Below are positions 21,148-31,667 of a stretch of 64,000 bases of DNA, piece by piece; position 1 is the first letter of the stretch; the number at the start of each line of letters is the position of its first letter. The DNA is from Prorocentrum cordatum. Lineage: Eukaryota > Sar > Dinophyceae > Prorocentrales > Prorocentraceae. Both the position numbers and the translations under genes were made by a program. Where the stretch lies: NCBI GenBank assembly GCA_963575745.1, contig CAUYUJ010021052.1, positions 43,084-107,083 of the forward strand, in the 5' to 3' direction. The notes beneath the pieces were generated by a model. That model made no database searches, was not told the origin of the DNA, and was given only the letters and a program-made list of their open reading frames with translations.

Positions 21148-22119
21148 GGGGACCGCATTCCTTTTTCAGCCTGTTGACACTTTCTGGCCAAGACTCGTAC
21201 CGGCGGGGTTGGTAGTTCCATGCGCAGTGCCAGTGTATGTCCCGGCGAGGCTTGTTGTAGAGGCTGTCGGCGGGTTCGTGGTGGGGCTTGTACTTGGCGT
21301 GGATGTGGGGGGGCCGATGCGGTGGGAAGGGCGGGTGGGTGCGGCCTTTGTGCCCGCTGGACGCCGCACCTCCCCCAGCGGCGGGGCGAGCGTCGGGGTC
21401 GCCGCTGGTTTGTTTTGCGGTCCGAGGGGTCTTGCGTGCGCGCTACCGTCAGGTTCGTCAGTCGTGCCCCCTTTTGCCACCAGCTCCGTGCGGATGCCCG
21501 GGGTTGGGTCGACGTTGCCGTCGCCCCTTACCGCGGTGGGGGTTTGGAGCGTCGGCTGGTGGGGTGGTGAGCGCTCCTGCTCGCCGGCGGGGTGGCTGGC
21601 GGGTGGCTCGGTTTCGCAAAAAGTCGCCGAAATCGACTTCGATGCGCACGCGAGACGGCGTGGGCGGACGGTGGTTCCTGGTAGGGGGGGTGGCAGCGCC
21701 CTGGGTGGGCCTTTCGGCAGGGGACCGGTGCGAAGAGCCGGGATGGGTGGGCGCCCCGCCAATGGGCCCCTGGGCGGATCTGCTGGCCTCCCTCGGGGTT
21801 GCATTGCCTTGGGCGTCGTGCGATGTGTCCGTGCTGCGCAGCGCGGGAGGTGGGCCTGTCCTGATCTTGTTGTAGTTGGGCTTGGTGCTGTGGTGGGCAG
21901 CCGTGCTCGGGTCGTAACGGGCAAGCAACGGAGTCTGCAGGGTTCGGATCCTTAGAGAGGCCAGGAAACCGAGGAGGAACTCCTGGCTGTACCTGTTGGG
22001 ATCATGGTCTTTGTCGCGTGCCTGTCGGTGGTTATTCAGGCGGAAGGAAGTCCATGGATCCGCAATTTGTTCTTGCCTTCCCTCGGCGGGCTGGGTCTTC
22101 TGCCTTTGGAAGTAGGCGA

Positions 22120-23142
22120 CTAGGTGCGCCAGGGCAGCTTGCTTCCTGTTCCATTGCGTTCCGTCCGGGATCCCGCTGTCGGGGATTGTGGTGCCGTATA
22201 TGCTCTTGAGGATCGAAGTTTATGCAGTCGCCTTCCGACCAGACCCTTGGATCCCTCGGGGTGGCCAGCTGGGTAGTCGGTCCACGTCCTCCAGGCTTCG
22301 TTGACGTTGTGGTGTAGCGCCCGGGCGTGGTGAACCAGAACGTGCGCTATGTTGTAAGCAGCCTTCCCGTCTTGGGGGTCTGGGGGGATCGCCGTGCCAG
22401 CCTCTAAGGATTGAACGCTCCTGTTGCCGAGGCTTGGGCGTGGGGGCGGCGCAAGGTCTGGAAGGTTGGCGAGAATGGCCTCGCCCGCGTGGTGGGCAGC
22501 CCAGGTCGGGGTGGTGCCCTCGTGAGGGGAGGGGTCCGCGCTGTGGCGCGCGGCGGGTGGGCTTGTCCCTCCGCTCGGGTTGCGGGCAGGTTGCACCTCC
22601 TGGGCTGGCTCTGGTCCGCGTGGCGGCGGCTGCCGGCGGAGCGGGGGAGAGGTACTGCTCGTGGTGCTGCTTGAGGTGCTCGTGCTGCGGTTGCCCCGCC
22701 TGCTGCTCCGGTCCCTCCGCGTTGTGCCACTGGGTATGGACAGGAGACCTGCTGTCTTCACACGGACCGCTGGGGGTGCGCTGGCGGGCGGAGCTGCTGG
22801 GCCAGCGCCTGCGCTCCCCTTGGGAGGGTGTTGCTGGGGAGCGGTCGCTCCTGCAGGAGCGGGCACGCGGTTTCGGCGCGTGGCTGGCGGGACGTGCGCG
22901 GGCTGCGCCTTTTTGGCCGTCCCCTGCTCGGGGGGGGCGCGGCCCCGACTGGGGCCGGCCTCTCTTGGTGGGTGCGGGGGGCCTTTTGGAGTTCCGTGGG
23001 CGGTTGGGTTGCATGGCCGCGGGGAGTCTCCTGTGGCGGTGCCAGCAGGAAGCGGTGCAGGGGAAGAGGTGGAGCGGGAAGAGGTGTGTCGAAAAACAGA
23101 ACGCGAGACGCCCAAATCTTTCATAAACGTAAGGGGCATCAA
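22120..23142 (-). CDS. Possible decayed minus-strand ORF, unknown
   Basis: A 340-residue minus frame begins with MMPLTFMKDLG and is Pro/Ala/Ser-rich through its middle. It ends in a protein-like segment near 22,190-22,400 reading DGKAAYNIAHVLVHHARALH, then WRTWTDYPAGHPEGSKGLVG. The C-terminal segment is the most convincing coding text between 19 and 23 kb. The N-terminal ~15 residues overlap core B of a dispersed repeat, so the start is doubtful. Function unknown. Confidence 0.3.
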   Translation of the reverse strand: MMPLTFMKDLGVSRSVFRHTSSRSTSSPAPLPAGTATGDSPRPCNPTAHGTPKGPPHPPREAGPSRGRAPPEQGTAKKAQPAHVPPATRRNRVPAPAGATAPQQHPPKGSAGAGPAAPPASAPPAVRVKTAGLLSIPSGTTRRDRSSRRGNRSTSTSSSTTSSTSPPLRRQPPPRGPEPAQEVQPARNPSGGTSPPAARHSADPSPHEGTTPTWAAHHAGEAILANLPDLAPPPRPSLGNRSVQSLEAGTAIPPDPQDGKAAYNIAHVLVHHARALHHNVNEAWRTWTDYPAGHPEGSKGLVGRRLHKLRSSRAYTAPQSPTAGSRTERNGTGSKLPWRT

Positions 23143-23300
23143 TCATTTGTGCCTCTTGGGGTCCTCTTGGGAGGGCCATCTTGAGGCCATCTTGGGTGTC
23201 TTGGAACGATATTTCGGCGACTCGGCGCCCTCTTAGACCGTCATCGGAGCCTCTTAGGCCGTCTTTGAGCCCTCTTGGTTCCGAAACAGTCACACGAGAA
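23098..23300 (+). repeat. TCTTGGGGCC dispersed repeat, copy C (3' half)
   Basis: Starts in core B (AAATCTTTCATAAACG ... GGCATCAATCATTTGTG, 23,114-23,150). It continues with TCTTGGGGTCCTCTTGGG repetition and finishes with the end motif CCCTCTTGGTTCCGAAACAG at 23,270-23,289. The latter matches the end of copy A. Confidence 0.75.
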
Positions 23301-24784
23301 AACGCGACGGGGCCCAGACGCCTCGGTAGATTTGAGAATTTTGGGTCCAGGCCCTTAGGAAACTCCTCAGGACTGAGGACTGAGGCTCAGAGGATGAGGC
23401 AAAGGACCTGAGGACACGTCCACTCTGTGCCAACAGGCACGGTGGCGGATACTTCGTGGATATGGTTCAGCTCGACCCCGAGTCGGGGAACTCCAGGCGG
23501 ATACGCCGCATTGGGGAGGTATCATTGCGCAAGAAAGCCATGAGGCTGCGCAGAGCTGTCTCTCTTTCACTGGAGACTGGCGAGCCCGTCTTGGAGTCAT
23601 TCGCTCAGTACAGGGAGCGCCAGGCGAGAATGGGAAGCGGCAGTACATTATCCAATCGCAATTCCCGAACGAGTGATATACCCGTTGCCAGGCGATGGAT
23701 GCGTCAGATAATCGAGGACCGTTCAGCAACCTCCGTCTTCGCCCTGTCCATGTTGGTCACACTGTGTTGGTGCGTATTTTTGGGGATCGACACGCAACGC
23801 TATTCCGCGGGCACGTCTGTCTACAGCAAGGATATGAGGTCCATTGCCATTGAGCTTTGTTGCAGCGGTTTCTTCTTGGTCGAGCTGGTCATACGGTTTG
23901 GAGCTTGCAGTTCGACGTGGGAGTTTGTTCGAAACGCGTGGAACATCATCGACACGGCGTGCGTGCTGGGGTCTCTTATCGATGTCGTCTTCGTGCCCGT
24001 GGCGAATGTTTTGGTCCCTGGGCCCGTGCCCCAGGGTACCGAGACCGAGTTGAACGTCTTCCGCATGTGCCGTTTGTTCAAGCTTCTCAGGATCCTCCGC
24101 CTCAGCAGGGCCTCGCAGGACGTGAATATCTTGTGGCCTTCGGCCCATCCCACCACTGTGCTGCTCCCGAGGCATCTTCGTGGTGCTCCAGGGCCGGAAA
24201 CATCGAGACACACTCTCTGTTGAAGATTCACCAGCGAGCGAAGCTCAAGAAGCGCTCAGAGCTCCAGGGTCTGGGCCGCGCAACAATCGTGCACCATACT
24301 CAGTGCAGTGCCAACGGCACTTCGCGGATATTCATTAAGGGCCTCTTGTCAGGATTGAAGGAATCCGCCATCGTTTGGGCCATGCTCACTGGCCTGGTCT
24401 TCGTTTTCAGCATCCTGCTGAGGACGTACGCTAGAGACGAGGTGCGAGAGAAAGTCTTCGGCACCATGCTTGACACTATGCACCGCCTCGTCGTGACGGG
24501 CATATTTCTCGACGATGTGGAGAGACTTATGTCTGGCATGCTGGAAAACGGTGACTCGGTCGGATACATGTTGTTCCTCATTTTCGTGATCATTTCGCAG
24601 TACGTCCTCCTCAACATGCTCATCGGTATTATCCGGCTGCCTGGGGAAAGCCCCGCCACCGTGCCAGCCCAGAATTCTGGGTGGCGAATGTTCGAGGGGG
24701 CACGGGATGCCGTCACGTGAGACAGCTCGTGTCCCAGGCTCGGGAAAGCCGTGATGAGGATTAAGAGGATGATGAGGATGATGC

Positions 24785-25310
24785 TCGGTTGGGTCCTCTT
24801 GGGGCTGTCTTGTGCTCCTGCGAGGCAGTTTTGGGGGTCCCTTGGGGCCCTCTTGGGCCATCTTGGGCCCTCTTAGGCCGTCTTGGGGCTCTCTTGGGGC
24901 ATCTTGGCGCCATCTTGGGTCGTCGATGGGCTTTCTCAGGCCATCTTGGGTCTCTCTGAAGGCCATGTTTGGCTGTCTTGGGACCATCTTGGAGGCCTCT
25001 TGGGCCAATCATGGGGTCCTCTTGGACCGTCTTGGCACCCTCCTGGGAGCTTCTTGGGCCTTCGTGGGGCCATCTTGGAGGCTTTGGTGCCGTCCCAGGC
25101 TGACTGAAGCCGAGAAGGCGAGATCGCGATAATCATGGAACACCCACCAGATAATCAATGATTTTGTCACATTGGGGCCGTACTGGGGGTCATCCTGTCG
25201 CCCTCTTGGGCCTTCTGGAGGCATCTTGGGACCTCTTGAGGCAATCTTGAGCCGCCTTGGGGCCACGATGGGCCCTCTTGGAGGCATCTTGGACCCTATT
25301 TGGCGGCCCT
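24785..25310 (+). repeat. TCTTGGGGCC dispersed repeat, copy D
   Basis: Repetition of GGCCATCTTGGG and GCCCTCTTGGG, with core B at about 25,103-25,165 (AGCCGAGAAGGCGAGATCGC, then ATAATCAATGATTTTGTC). It lies between the S6 and EF-hand segments of the channel fragment, so it would be intronic if that gene is real. Confidence 0.75.
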
Positions 25311-25424
25311 GGTTGCCTGCTTCGGCCGCCTCGGACGCTCGGGAGCGCGGACCCACTGTCTTAACAAGGGCACCGTGGCTTTGGAAAGGGAGGCGGATCA
25401 CGCGCGCGTCTGCTGCGGGAAGGG

Positions 25425-25530
25425 GGGGGGAGGGGGAGGAGGAGGAGGAGGAGGAGGAGGAGGAGGAGGAGGAGGAGGAGGAGGAGCAGGACGGGGAGGG
25501 GGAGGGGGAGCGGGAGGGGGAGGGGGGTGG
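25425..25530. repeat. (GGA)n microsatellite
   Basis: Purine tract inside the putative second intron of the channel fragment, flanked by GGGGGA runs. Confidence 0.9.
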
Positions 25531-25939
25531 TCCCTTGGACGATTGCAGAAGCCTTGCCATGCAGCACTTGGCATGCTGCCACGCCTCAACATGCCAGGGG
25601 GGCACGGTTGCGGATCGCCTCCGTTGCTGGGGACGTCAGGGGCGAAGAGAAGTTGCGTGCCAAGGCACTCTACCTGCGTCATAATTTGGAAAGCGTCGTG
25701 GAGTGCTTCATCTACGACGACGGGCTGATCTCGAGGACCGAGGTCTGGTCACAGCTGATATAAACGTCCACCAGTGTGGACCCAACCATCAGTTTTTCCC
25801 AGCCCTCCTGCGTTGCGCTCTCGTTTTGAATTTTGAGCACTGCCTGCACCGACCTTCCTTCTCCTGCCTCTTCCCGCCTCCTGACTCCTGCCTCCAACCT
25901 GCGTTCTTTCTACCATCCAGACTGGACCTACCTCGCCGC

Positions 25940-26330
25940 TACCTGTGGGGGCTGCCGGCTGCGCGGCTCTCCCCATTCTCGTGTGCTCCTGGGAGGTCCA
26001 GCGGAGTGGAGTTGCACGCAGACCTAGACGAGAACTCGCGGCTCCGCGGGGGGGAGGGGTGCCAACGGCGCAACCGCCGCCACTTGTGTGTGCGACTCGG
26101 AGGTCCAGCGGAGTGGAGCTGTACGCAGACCCCGACGGGACCTCGCGGCTCCGTGAGGGGTTGCCAGCCGCTCAACCGTCGCCGTGTAGACCTCGCAGCT
26201 TGCCGGGCTGCTCGTCTGTCGCAAATTCCATGCGCGTGCTCCTGGGAAGTCCAGCGGAGTGGAATTGTGCGTAGACGCAGCCGAGACCTCGTGGGCTAAT
26301 GGGAGGTCCAGCGGCAGCGGAGCGGAGGGA
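25940..26330. repeat. ~120-bp tandem array around GGTCCAGCGGAGTGGA
   Basis: Four copies of GGAGGTCCAGCGGAGTGGAG (or GGAAGTCC) near 25,992, 26,097, 26,246 and 26,300. The first three are followed by TGYACGCAGACC and GACCTCGCGGCTCC-type text. The copies are clearly diverged and open frames are short. Confidence 0.75.
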
Positions 26331-26590
26331 CACGCACACTCAGTCGGGACATCTTTGGCGAAGCTCTCGGGTCATGTTGGATCACGAGTGCGCTGTACGT
26401 GGCACAGCTTGGTGCATCTCGACGTGGTGCAGTGCGGAAATCGGAGGTGAGGGGGTGAGATCGAAGTGGAACGGAGAGCCCCCCTACCGGGAAATCGATT
26501 TCGGTTTCGTGTTCGTGCGTGCCGTGCGTGCGGGCGAGGCGAAGCTGCGTGGGAGGGCGAGAGAAAGTCTCCTGTGGATGAGGCGCGGCC
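26331..26590. other. Unassigned spacer
   Basis: About 260 bp of mixed sequence. No gene or unit is recognised. Confidence 0.35.
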
Positions 26591-26780
26591 GGACCAAATG
26601 ATTCTCCGCCGGGCGGCCGCTGGCGCGCGGTGTCCCGCCGGTGTCCCGCCGGTGTCCCGTCGGTGTCCCTGTGGCTGAGGCGCGGCCGGACCAAGTGTGT
26701 CTCTTCCGGGCGGCCGGTGGCGCGCGGTGTCCCGCCGGTGTCCCGCCGGTGTCCCGTCGGTGTCCCGTCGGTGTCCCGAT
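26576..26780. repeat. GGTGTCCCGCC 11-bp repeat in a ~100-bp tandem duplication
   Basis: GAGGCGCGGCCGGACCAA occurs at about 26,579 and 26,678. Each copy is followed by a CGGGCGGCCG block and by GGTGTCCCGCCGGTGTCCCG repetition. The same GGTGTCCCGAT phrase is scattered through the next (GAT)n array. Confidence 0.8.
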
Positions 26781-26802
26781 GATGATGTTGATGATGATTA
26801 TG

Positions 26803-26834
<32 letters not shown>

Positions 26835-26864
26835 GGTGATGATGATGATGATGTTGATGATGGC

Positions 26865-26911
<47 letters not shown>

Positions 26912-27379
26912 CGTCGATTGTGAGATCGATTGTGATATCGATAGTGAGACCGAATGTGAGATCGATTGTGAGATCGACAGTGAGATCGTCTGTGAGATCG
27001 ATAGTCAGATCGATTATGAGATGATGATGGTGATGATGGTGATGATGGGGATGGTGATGATGGTGGTGATGATGTTGATGATGATGCCGTTGATGATGTT
27101 GATGATGATGGTGTCCCGATGACGATGATGTTGATGATGATGGTGATGATGGTGATGATTGATGATGATAGTGTCCCGATGACGATGATGACGTTGATGA
27201 TGATGATGATGGCGATGAGGATGATGGTGTCCCGATGGTGATGATGATGATTATTATGTTGATGATGATGATGATGACGATGATGGTGATGATGGTGATG
27301 ATGATGATGATGATGATGATCATTATAATTATGATGATGATGATTATGATGATAAAGACGATGTTGAGGATGGTGATGA

Positions 27380-27449
<70 letters not shown>

Positions 27450-27582
27450 GTGTCCCGATGATGATGGTGTTGATGATGATGTTGATGATGATCATGGTGT
27501 CCCGATGATGACTATGATGATGGTGATGATGATGATGATGATGATTGATGATGGTGATGATGATGATGTCCCGATGGTGATA

Positions 27583-27627
<45 letters not shown>

Positions 27628-27640
27628 TTGATGATGACGA
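26775..27640. repeat. (GAT)n array with interspersed GGTGTCCCGAT
   Basis: About 860 bp of GAT triplets with GTT, GGT and ATT variants. GATGGTGTCCCGATGA phrases punctuate it near 27,110, 27,170, 27,228, 27,448, 27,497 and 27,565. An island of GTGAGATCGATT units lies at 26,905-27,025. Very long frames (537 residues on the minus strand) are artefacts. Confidence 0.9.
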
Positions 27641-27649
27641 TGTTGCTCG

Positions 27650-27878
27650 TCGAGATCGATAGTGAGATCGAATGTGAGATCGAATGTGAGATCGATTGTG
27701 AGATCGGTTGTGAGATCGATAGTGATATCGATAGTGAGACCGAATGTGAGACCGAATGTGAGATCGATTGTGAGATCGATTGTGAGATCGATAGTGAGAT
27801 CGATAGCGAGATCGATAGTGATATCGATAGTGAGATCGAATGTGAGATCGATTGTGAGATCGATAGCGAGATCGATTG
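27650..27878. repeat. 12-bp minisatellite, unit GTGAGATCGATA
   Basis: About nineteen units of GTGAGATCGAT(A/T) with variants GTGATATCGAT, GTGAGACCGAA and GCGAGATCGAT. The 12-bp period keeps frame, so the + strand reads Ile-Asp-Ser/Cys-Glu repeats and the minus strand Asp-Leu-Thr-Ile repeats. A homologous shorter island sits at 26,905-27,025. Confidence 0.95.
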
Positions 27879-27879
27879 A

Positions 27880-28285
27880 GTGAGACGTTGGTTCCCCCTC
27901 CCCCCTCACCTCCTTATCACCCGCAGGGTGGTCGTATAGGTATTCCTATGTTTATGTTCATACATGCCTGGGTGGGTTGGAACCCCCCAAACAACTGGAC
28001 CCCCCGGGAACCCTTGGCGCCGGGGACTCCTTGGACGCCCCTGCTGAGGGCCCTCTCGGGACTTCCAGGCCTTGGACGATCCCCCCAGCCTAGACAGCGG
28101 GGCCAAACGGTCCCGCGCGAGCGCCAAGCGGCCCCAGAAGCTCACCAGACGCCCGAAGACGTCCCAAAGAACTTTTTCCCAACCACCCGGTGGTGTTCGG
28201 TCCACGTTTTGAAGAGACAACGCCACGCGCCTCCTCGGCTCTTCTCCTCCTCCTCCTCCTCCCCCTCGTCCCTCCTCACATATCT
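27880..28285. other. Unassigned spacer
   Basis: Mixed sequence; 28,080-28,150 has weak reverse-orientation TCTTGGGGCC character (CCAAGCGGCCCCAGAAG). No gene is recognised. Confidence 0.35.
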
Positions 28286-28880
28286 CCGTTTCGGCACACC
28301 CAGTGCAGCGCTTCGGGGCCCCATAGGGAGCTCCACCGAAGGCCCCAGTGCCAGGGCCCGCATGCCGCCACCTCACCATTTAGGCACACTCCTCACACGT
28401 TTCGTAGCCCCGTAGGGAGCTCCACCGAAGGCCCCAGTGGCAGTTCCCGCATGCCGCCACCTCGCAATTTCCGCACACCCGTCACACCCTTCCGTGGCTC
28501 CGTAGAGAGGTCCACCGAAGGCCCCAGTGGCTGCGTTCTCATGTCGATTCCCCCCCCCATTTCGGCGAACCCCACACGCGTTCCGTGGCCCTACAGGGTG
28601 TTCCACTTGAGGCCCCAGTGGTAGCGCCCGCATGCGGTTCCACCCCACATTTTGGCGCACCCCTCGCATGCTTCGAGGCTTGAAGCGGCACCACCGAAGG
28701 CCGCAGCGGCAGGGTCCGCATGTCGGTGCCGCCACGTTTTTGCACCTCTCGCAGGTTTCGTGGCCCCATGGGGAGCTCCACCGAACGCCCCAGTGGAAAA
28801 GGCCGCCTGCCGCCGACGGGCCACTGTGACACACCCCTCAAACGTTTCGTGGCCGCATAGGAGGATCCACCGAAGATGGT
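28286..28880 (-). repeat. ~95-bp satellite, locus 1, about six copies
   Basis: On the minus strand the unit reads GTGTGAGGAGTGTGCC, a variable block, GGCGGCATGCGG, ACTGGGGCCTTCGGTGGAGC, TCCCTATGGGGC, then CACGAAACG. GGTGGAGCTCCC-type motifs lie near 28,328, 28,420, 28,510, 28,600, 28,690 and 28,775. The same unit in forward orientation makes the arrays at 48.9 and 59.3 kb. Confidence 0.8.
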
Positions 28881-28964
28881 ATTCATAACTCTGGTACGTA
28901 TCACTGCTTATGGTTGGTTCCTTTGCCAGGCTAATGTTTGTGTGTGTGTGTGAGTTTGTTTGGG

Positions 28965-29370
28965 CGGGTGTTCCTTGGGCCCGAAGACGGCCCAAGAGCA
29001 CCCCAAGTGGCAGTCAAACGAACCTGTTCTTTCTAATGTTAATGTTCTGTTTGGATGCTCGGATCTTCGGTTTTCAGGCTGCCGAGCCGCCCAAAGAGGC
29101 CTCGAACATCGTTCACATATCGTCCGAAAGGGCTTCCAGCAGACAGTCCAGGAGAGCACCAAGACGGCCAAAACAGAGCCAAATGATAGCCAGAAGAGAT
29201 GCCCAGGACGGCTCAATATGGTCCCAGGACGGCCCTCGAAGCATTTCGCATGGTGACCCGGTCGTTGATGAAGGCCGTTGTTCGCAGCAAGGTGGCCCGA
29301 GGAAGCCCCCAGAGGCCCCCCAGAAGGCGCGCCCAGGAGGTTTCCAGAGGTATCCAATAAACACTTTGAA
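28965..29370 (-). repeat. TCTTGGGGCC dispersed repeat, copy E (reverse)
   Basis: The + strand shows CCCGAAGACGGCCCAAGAGC, GGCCTCGAACATCG, CCAAGACGGCC and GGCCCGAGGAAGCCCCCAGAGG. These are reverse complements of the family repeat. An AT-richer block at 29,010-29,080 (TTCTAATGTTAATGTTCTGT, GGATCTTCGGTTTTCAGGC) probably corresponds to a core. It is flanked by a short (TG)n at 28,937-28,952. Confidence 0.65.
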
Positions 29371-29689
29371 ACGTTTCGCAAGGGCAGATGGGGGGATGGG
29401 CGAGGGTGGGCGAGGGTTCGCAGGGTAGGGCGAGAACGAGGAAGAGGAATCGCAAAGGCGAGAGAAGGACCTGCAATGACATTATTATTGTACTGGCGAT
29501 GACGATCCCGGCTGACACCCAAGAATTATCGCTATCGTTATTGCGAAGGCCTTACGGCCGTTGCCGCCGACCCTGAAGATGACGAAAGACAACACGAGGG
29601 GGGGCACGAGGAGGAGGAGGAGGAGGAGGCGGAAGGGAGTAGGAGGAGGAAGGGTGAAGGGGGAGGAGGAGGAGGCCTTATGGATGTTG

Positions 29690-30335
29690 GTTGGGATCTC
29701 GTGGTTGACCTCTCGGGGGCGTCTGGAAGGCAACTTGAAGCCTCTTGGGGGCCGTTGTGGGGCCTCTTCGGGCCTCTTTTGGGCCTCTTGGGGCTTCCGG
29801 AGGCCGTCTTCGGCGCATCTTGGGGGCGTCTTGGCGCCGCTTGGGGGCCTCTTGGGGCCTTTTGGGGGCCTCTTGGGGCTTCCCGGGGGCCTCTTAGGGC
29901 GGAAGTCTCGAATTCTCGGTTCCTCGTCCCCCTCTTGGCCGTTTCTTGGGCCCGTCTTGGGGCCCTATTGGGCCGTCTTGGGCGCCTCTTGGGCTGTCCT
30001 GGGGCCTTCTTGGGCCGTCTTGGGGCCCTCTTGTAGGCCTCTTGGTGCGCTCTTGGGGGCCTCTTGGGGGCCTCTTGGGCCGTCTTGGAGTGTCGACAAG
30101 CCGAAAAGGCGAGAAGGCCGAAATCATTCAAAAACCGATGTAAAATTAACGATTTTGGCTCCTGGGGCCCTGTTGGGAGTGCTCTTGGGGCTCTCTTGGA
30201 GCGTCTTGAGGGTCTCTTGGGCCGTCTTCGGGCCGTCTTGGGCGTCTTGGGGCGATCGTTCGTCGAGTCGAGGCCCTCTTGTACCCTTTTGGGGGTGTCT
30301 TCTGGCGCTCTTGGCTCGTCTTGAAGCTTGGGGGG
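29690..30335 (+). repeat. TCTTGGGGCC dispersed repeat, copy F (nearly full length)
   Basis: Contains dense TCTTGGGGCC repetition. Core A is at 29,898-29,930 (GGGCGGAAGTCTCGAATTCTCGGTTCC, broken here into pieces). Core B is at 30,096-30,159 (AGCCGAAAAGGCGAGAAGGC through AATTAACGATTTTGGC). The CGATTTTGGC decamer is identical to copy A. Confidence 0.8.
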
Positions 30336-30366
30336 TGCGGCCTGGGTCGCCGTGAGCCCCAGCAGT

Positions 30367-30489
30367 GGGTCTCGAGGTCTCGGTTGGGTCTCTCGAGCGC
30401 CCCTGGCCGGCCGCACCGAGTGCGTTGCCCAACTGTCAGTGCGGGCGCACTGGACCACCCCAGGGGGGAGGCAGCCCACCATAATCTTC
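30367..30489. repeat. 123-bp exact repeat, first copy
   Basis: Identical base for base, by reading, to 30,904-31,026. Starts GGGTCTCGAGGTCTCGGTTG and ends GCAGCCCACCATAATCTTC. The flanks on both sides differ between the copies. Confidence 0.9.
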
Positions 30490-30903
30490 GTCGTCCCTGA
30501 GCTTGGCTCCTGGGGAAGAAGATTCTGGGCAGGCTGCATCCTTGTCGCCATGGCTGGATTCGGGGATTCGTCGCTACTGGCTGCATTGTTTTCCGCCCGA
30601 GTCCGAGGCGGGGTATCAAGTGTCGGCACTCGCTCCCGAGGGGGTAGTTGTGTTGTGCCTTCCCTGGCGGCCCGAGGGCCTGGCAAGGGGGGCGCCGTGT
30701 CGCAGGCTCCCGTGTGGGCCCGAAGGATCCCCTGAGGGCCCAAGCACACCTCGTGGTGCTCGGAGTTGGCGTCTGCGGACCGACGACGGTGCCCCAGGAG
30801 GGCGCTTGGCGAACGATGCTTCGTCTGCGGGCCGAGGGCTATTGGCTGGCGTCGCCAGCTTCCCCGCCCTCCCTCCCTGGTAGGTCTGGTGCGTCGGCTG
30901 GCG
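30490..30903. other. Unassigned sequence between exact repeats
   Basis: Open frames exist on both strands but none has a recognisable domain. The 834-residue minus frame that crosses this region is mainly Asp-rich microsatellite translation. Confidence 0.35.
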
Positions 30904-31026
30904 GGGTCTCGAGGTCTCGGTTGGGTCTCTCGAGCGCCCCTGGCCGGCCGCACCGAGTGCGTTGCCCAACTGTCAGTGCGGGCGCACTGGACCACCCCAG
31001 GGGGGAGGCAGCCCACCATAATCTTC
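30904..31026. repeat. 123-bp exact repeat, second copy
   Basis: Partner of 30,367-30,489; the start-to-start distance is 537 bp. Absence of differences suggests a recent duplication or gene conversion. Confidence 0.9.
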
Positions 31027-31254
31027 TGAGCTCCGGGACCCCCCGGGGAGGATGCGTATCTGGGTGGCGACCCCCCCCGGGGACCCCCCCGGCGACCCCC
31101 CCCCCCCACCCCCCCACCCCCCGGCGGGGAGGGTAGGGAGGGGCTTCGCCACGACTCAACTACGACGTTGCTCAATGTCGCTTTGGCTCGCGCGCTCAAG
31201 GAGACGGGGAACGACGAAGACGACGAGGGACAACGGAGACGGAGACGACGAGGA

Positions 31255-31264
31255 CACGACGGAA

Positions 31265-31320
<56 letters not shown>
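31255..31320. repeat. (GAC)n microsatellite
   Basis: About 60 bp of near-pure GAC triplets. Confidence 0.95.
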
Positions 31321-31435
31321 GATCCACGCAAGACGACGACACCGGGATGCGTCTCCCACACGCCGACTTGTATTGGCGATGACGATCCCGGCACCCAAGA
31401 ATTATCGCTATCGTTATTTATTACATCATCATTGC

Positions 31436-31441
31436 CGTCGC

Positions 31442-31492
<51 letters not shown>

Positions 31493-31594
31493 CATCCTCA
31501 TCCTCATCCTCATCCTCATCATCATCATCGCCATCATCATCATCAACATCATCATCATCATCATAATCACCATCACCATCACCATCACCATCAC

Positions 31595-31667
<73 letters not shown>

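Larger units (their letters stand above)
23456..25763 (+). pseudogene. Voltage-gated cation channel fragment (S1-S6 plus EF-hand exon)
   Basis: The first frame (23,456 to about 24,123) encodes a basic N-terminus, then S1 (FALSMLVTLCWCVFLGI), S2 (FFLVELVIRF), S3 (NAWNIIDTACVLGSLIDVVF) and S4 with Arg/Lys about every third residue (FRMCRLFKLLRILRLSRAS). About 200 bp later another frame (about 24,325-24,640) gives the S4-S5 linker IFIKGLLSGLKE, S5, a pore segment (FGTMLDTMHRLVVTGIFLDD) and S6 (LFLIFVIISQYVLLNMLIGI). A third segment (about 25,600-25,740) reads VAGDVRGEEKLRAKALYLRH then VVECFIYDDGLISRTE, the post-S6 helix and EF-hand loop expected in this family. Such channels conduct cations across the plasma membrane. 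The gaps may be introns. The second is filled with a TCTTGGGGCC repeat and (GGA)n, and no complete tail follows, so a truncated gene or pseudogene is equally likely. Confidence 0.7.

Noticed and set aside
26296-27909. 537-residue minus ORF with DLTIDLT and poly-His
   Set aside because: Translation of the (GAT)n and GTGAGATCGATA repeats.
28913-28955. Promoter-like (TG)n next to a gene start
   Set aside because: No gene is supported downstream. The tract adjoins a reverse dispersed repeat.
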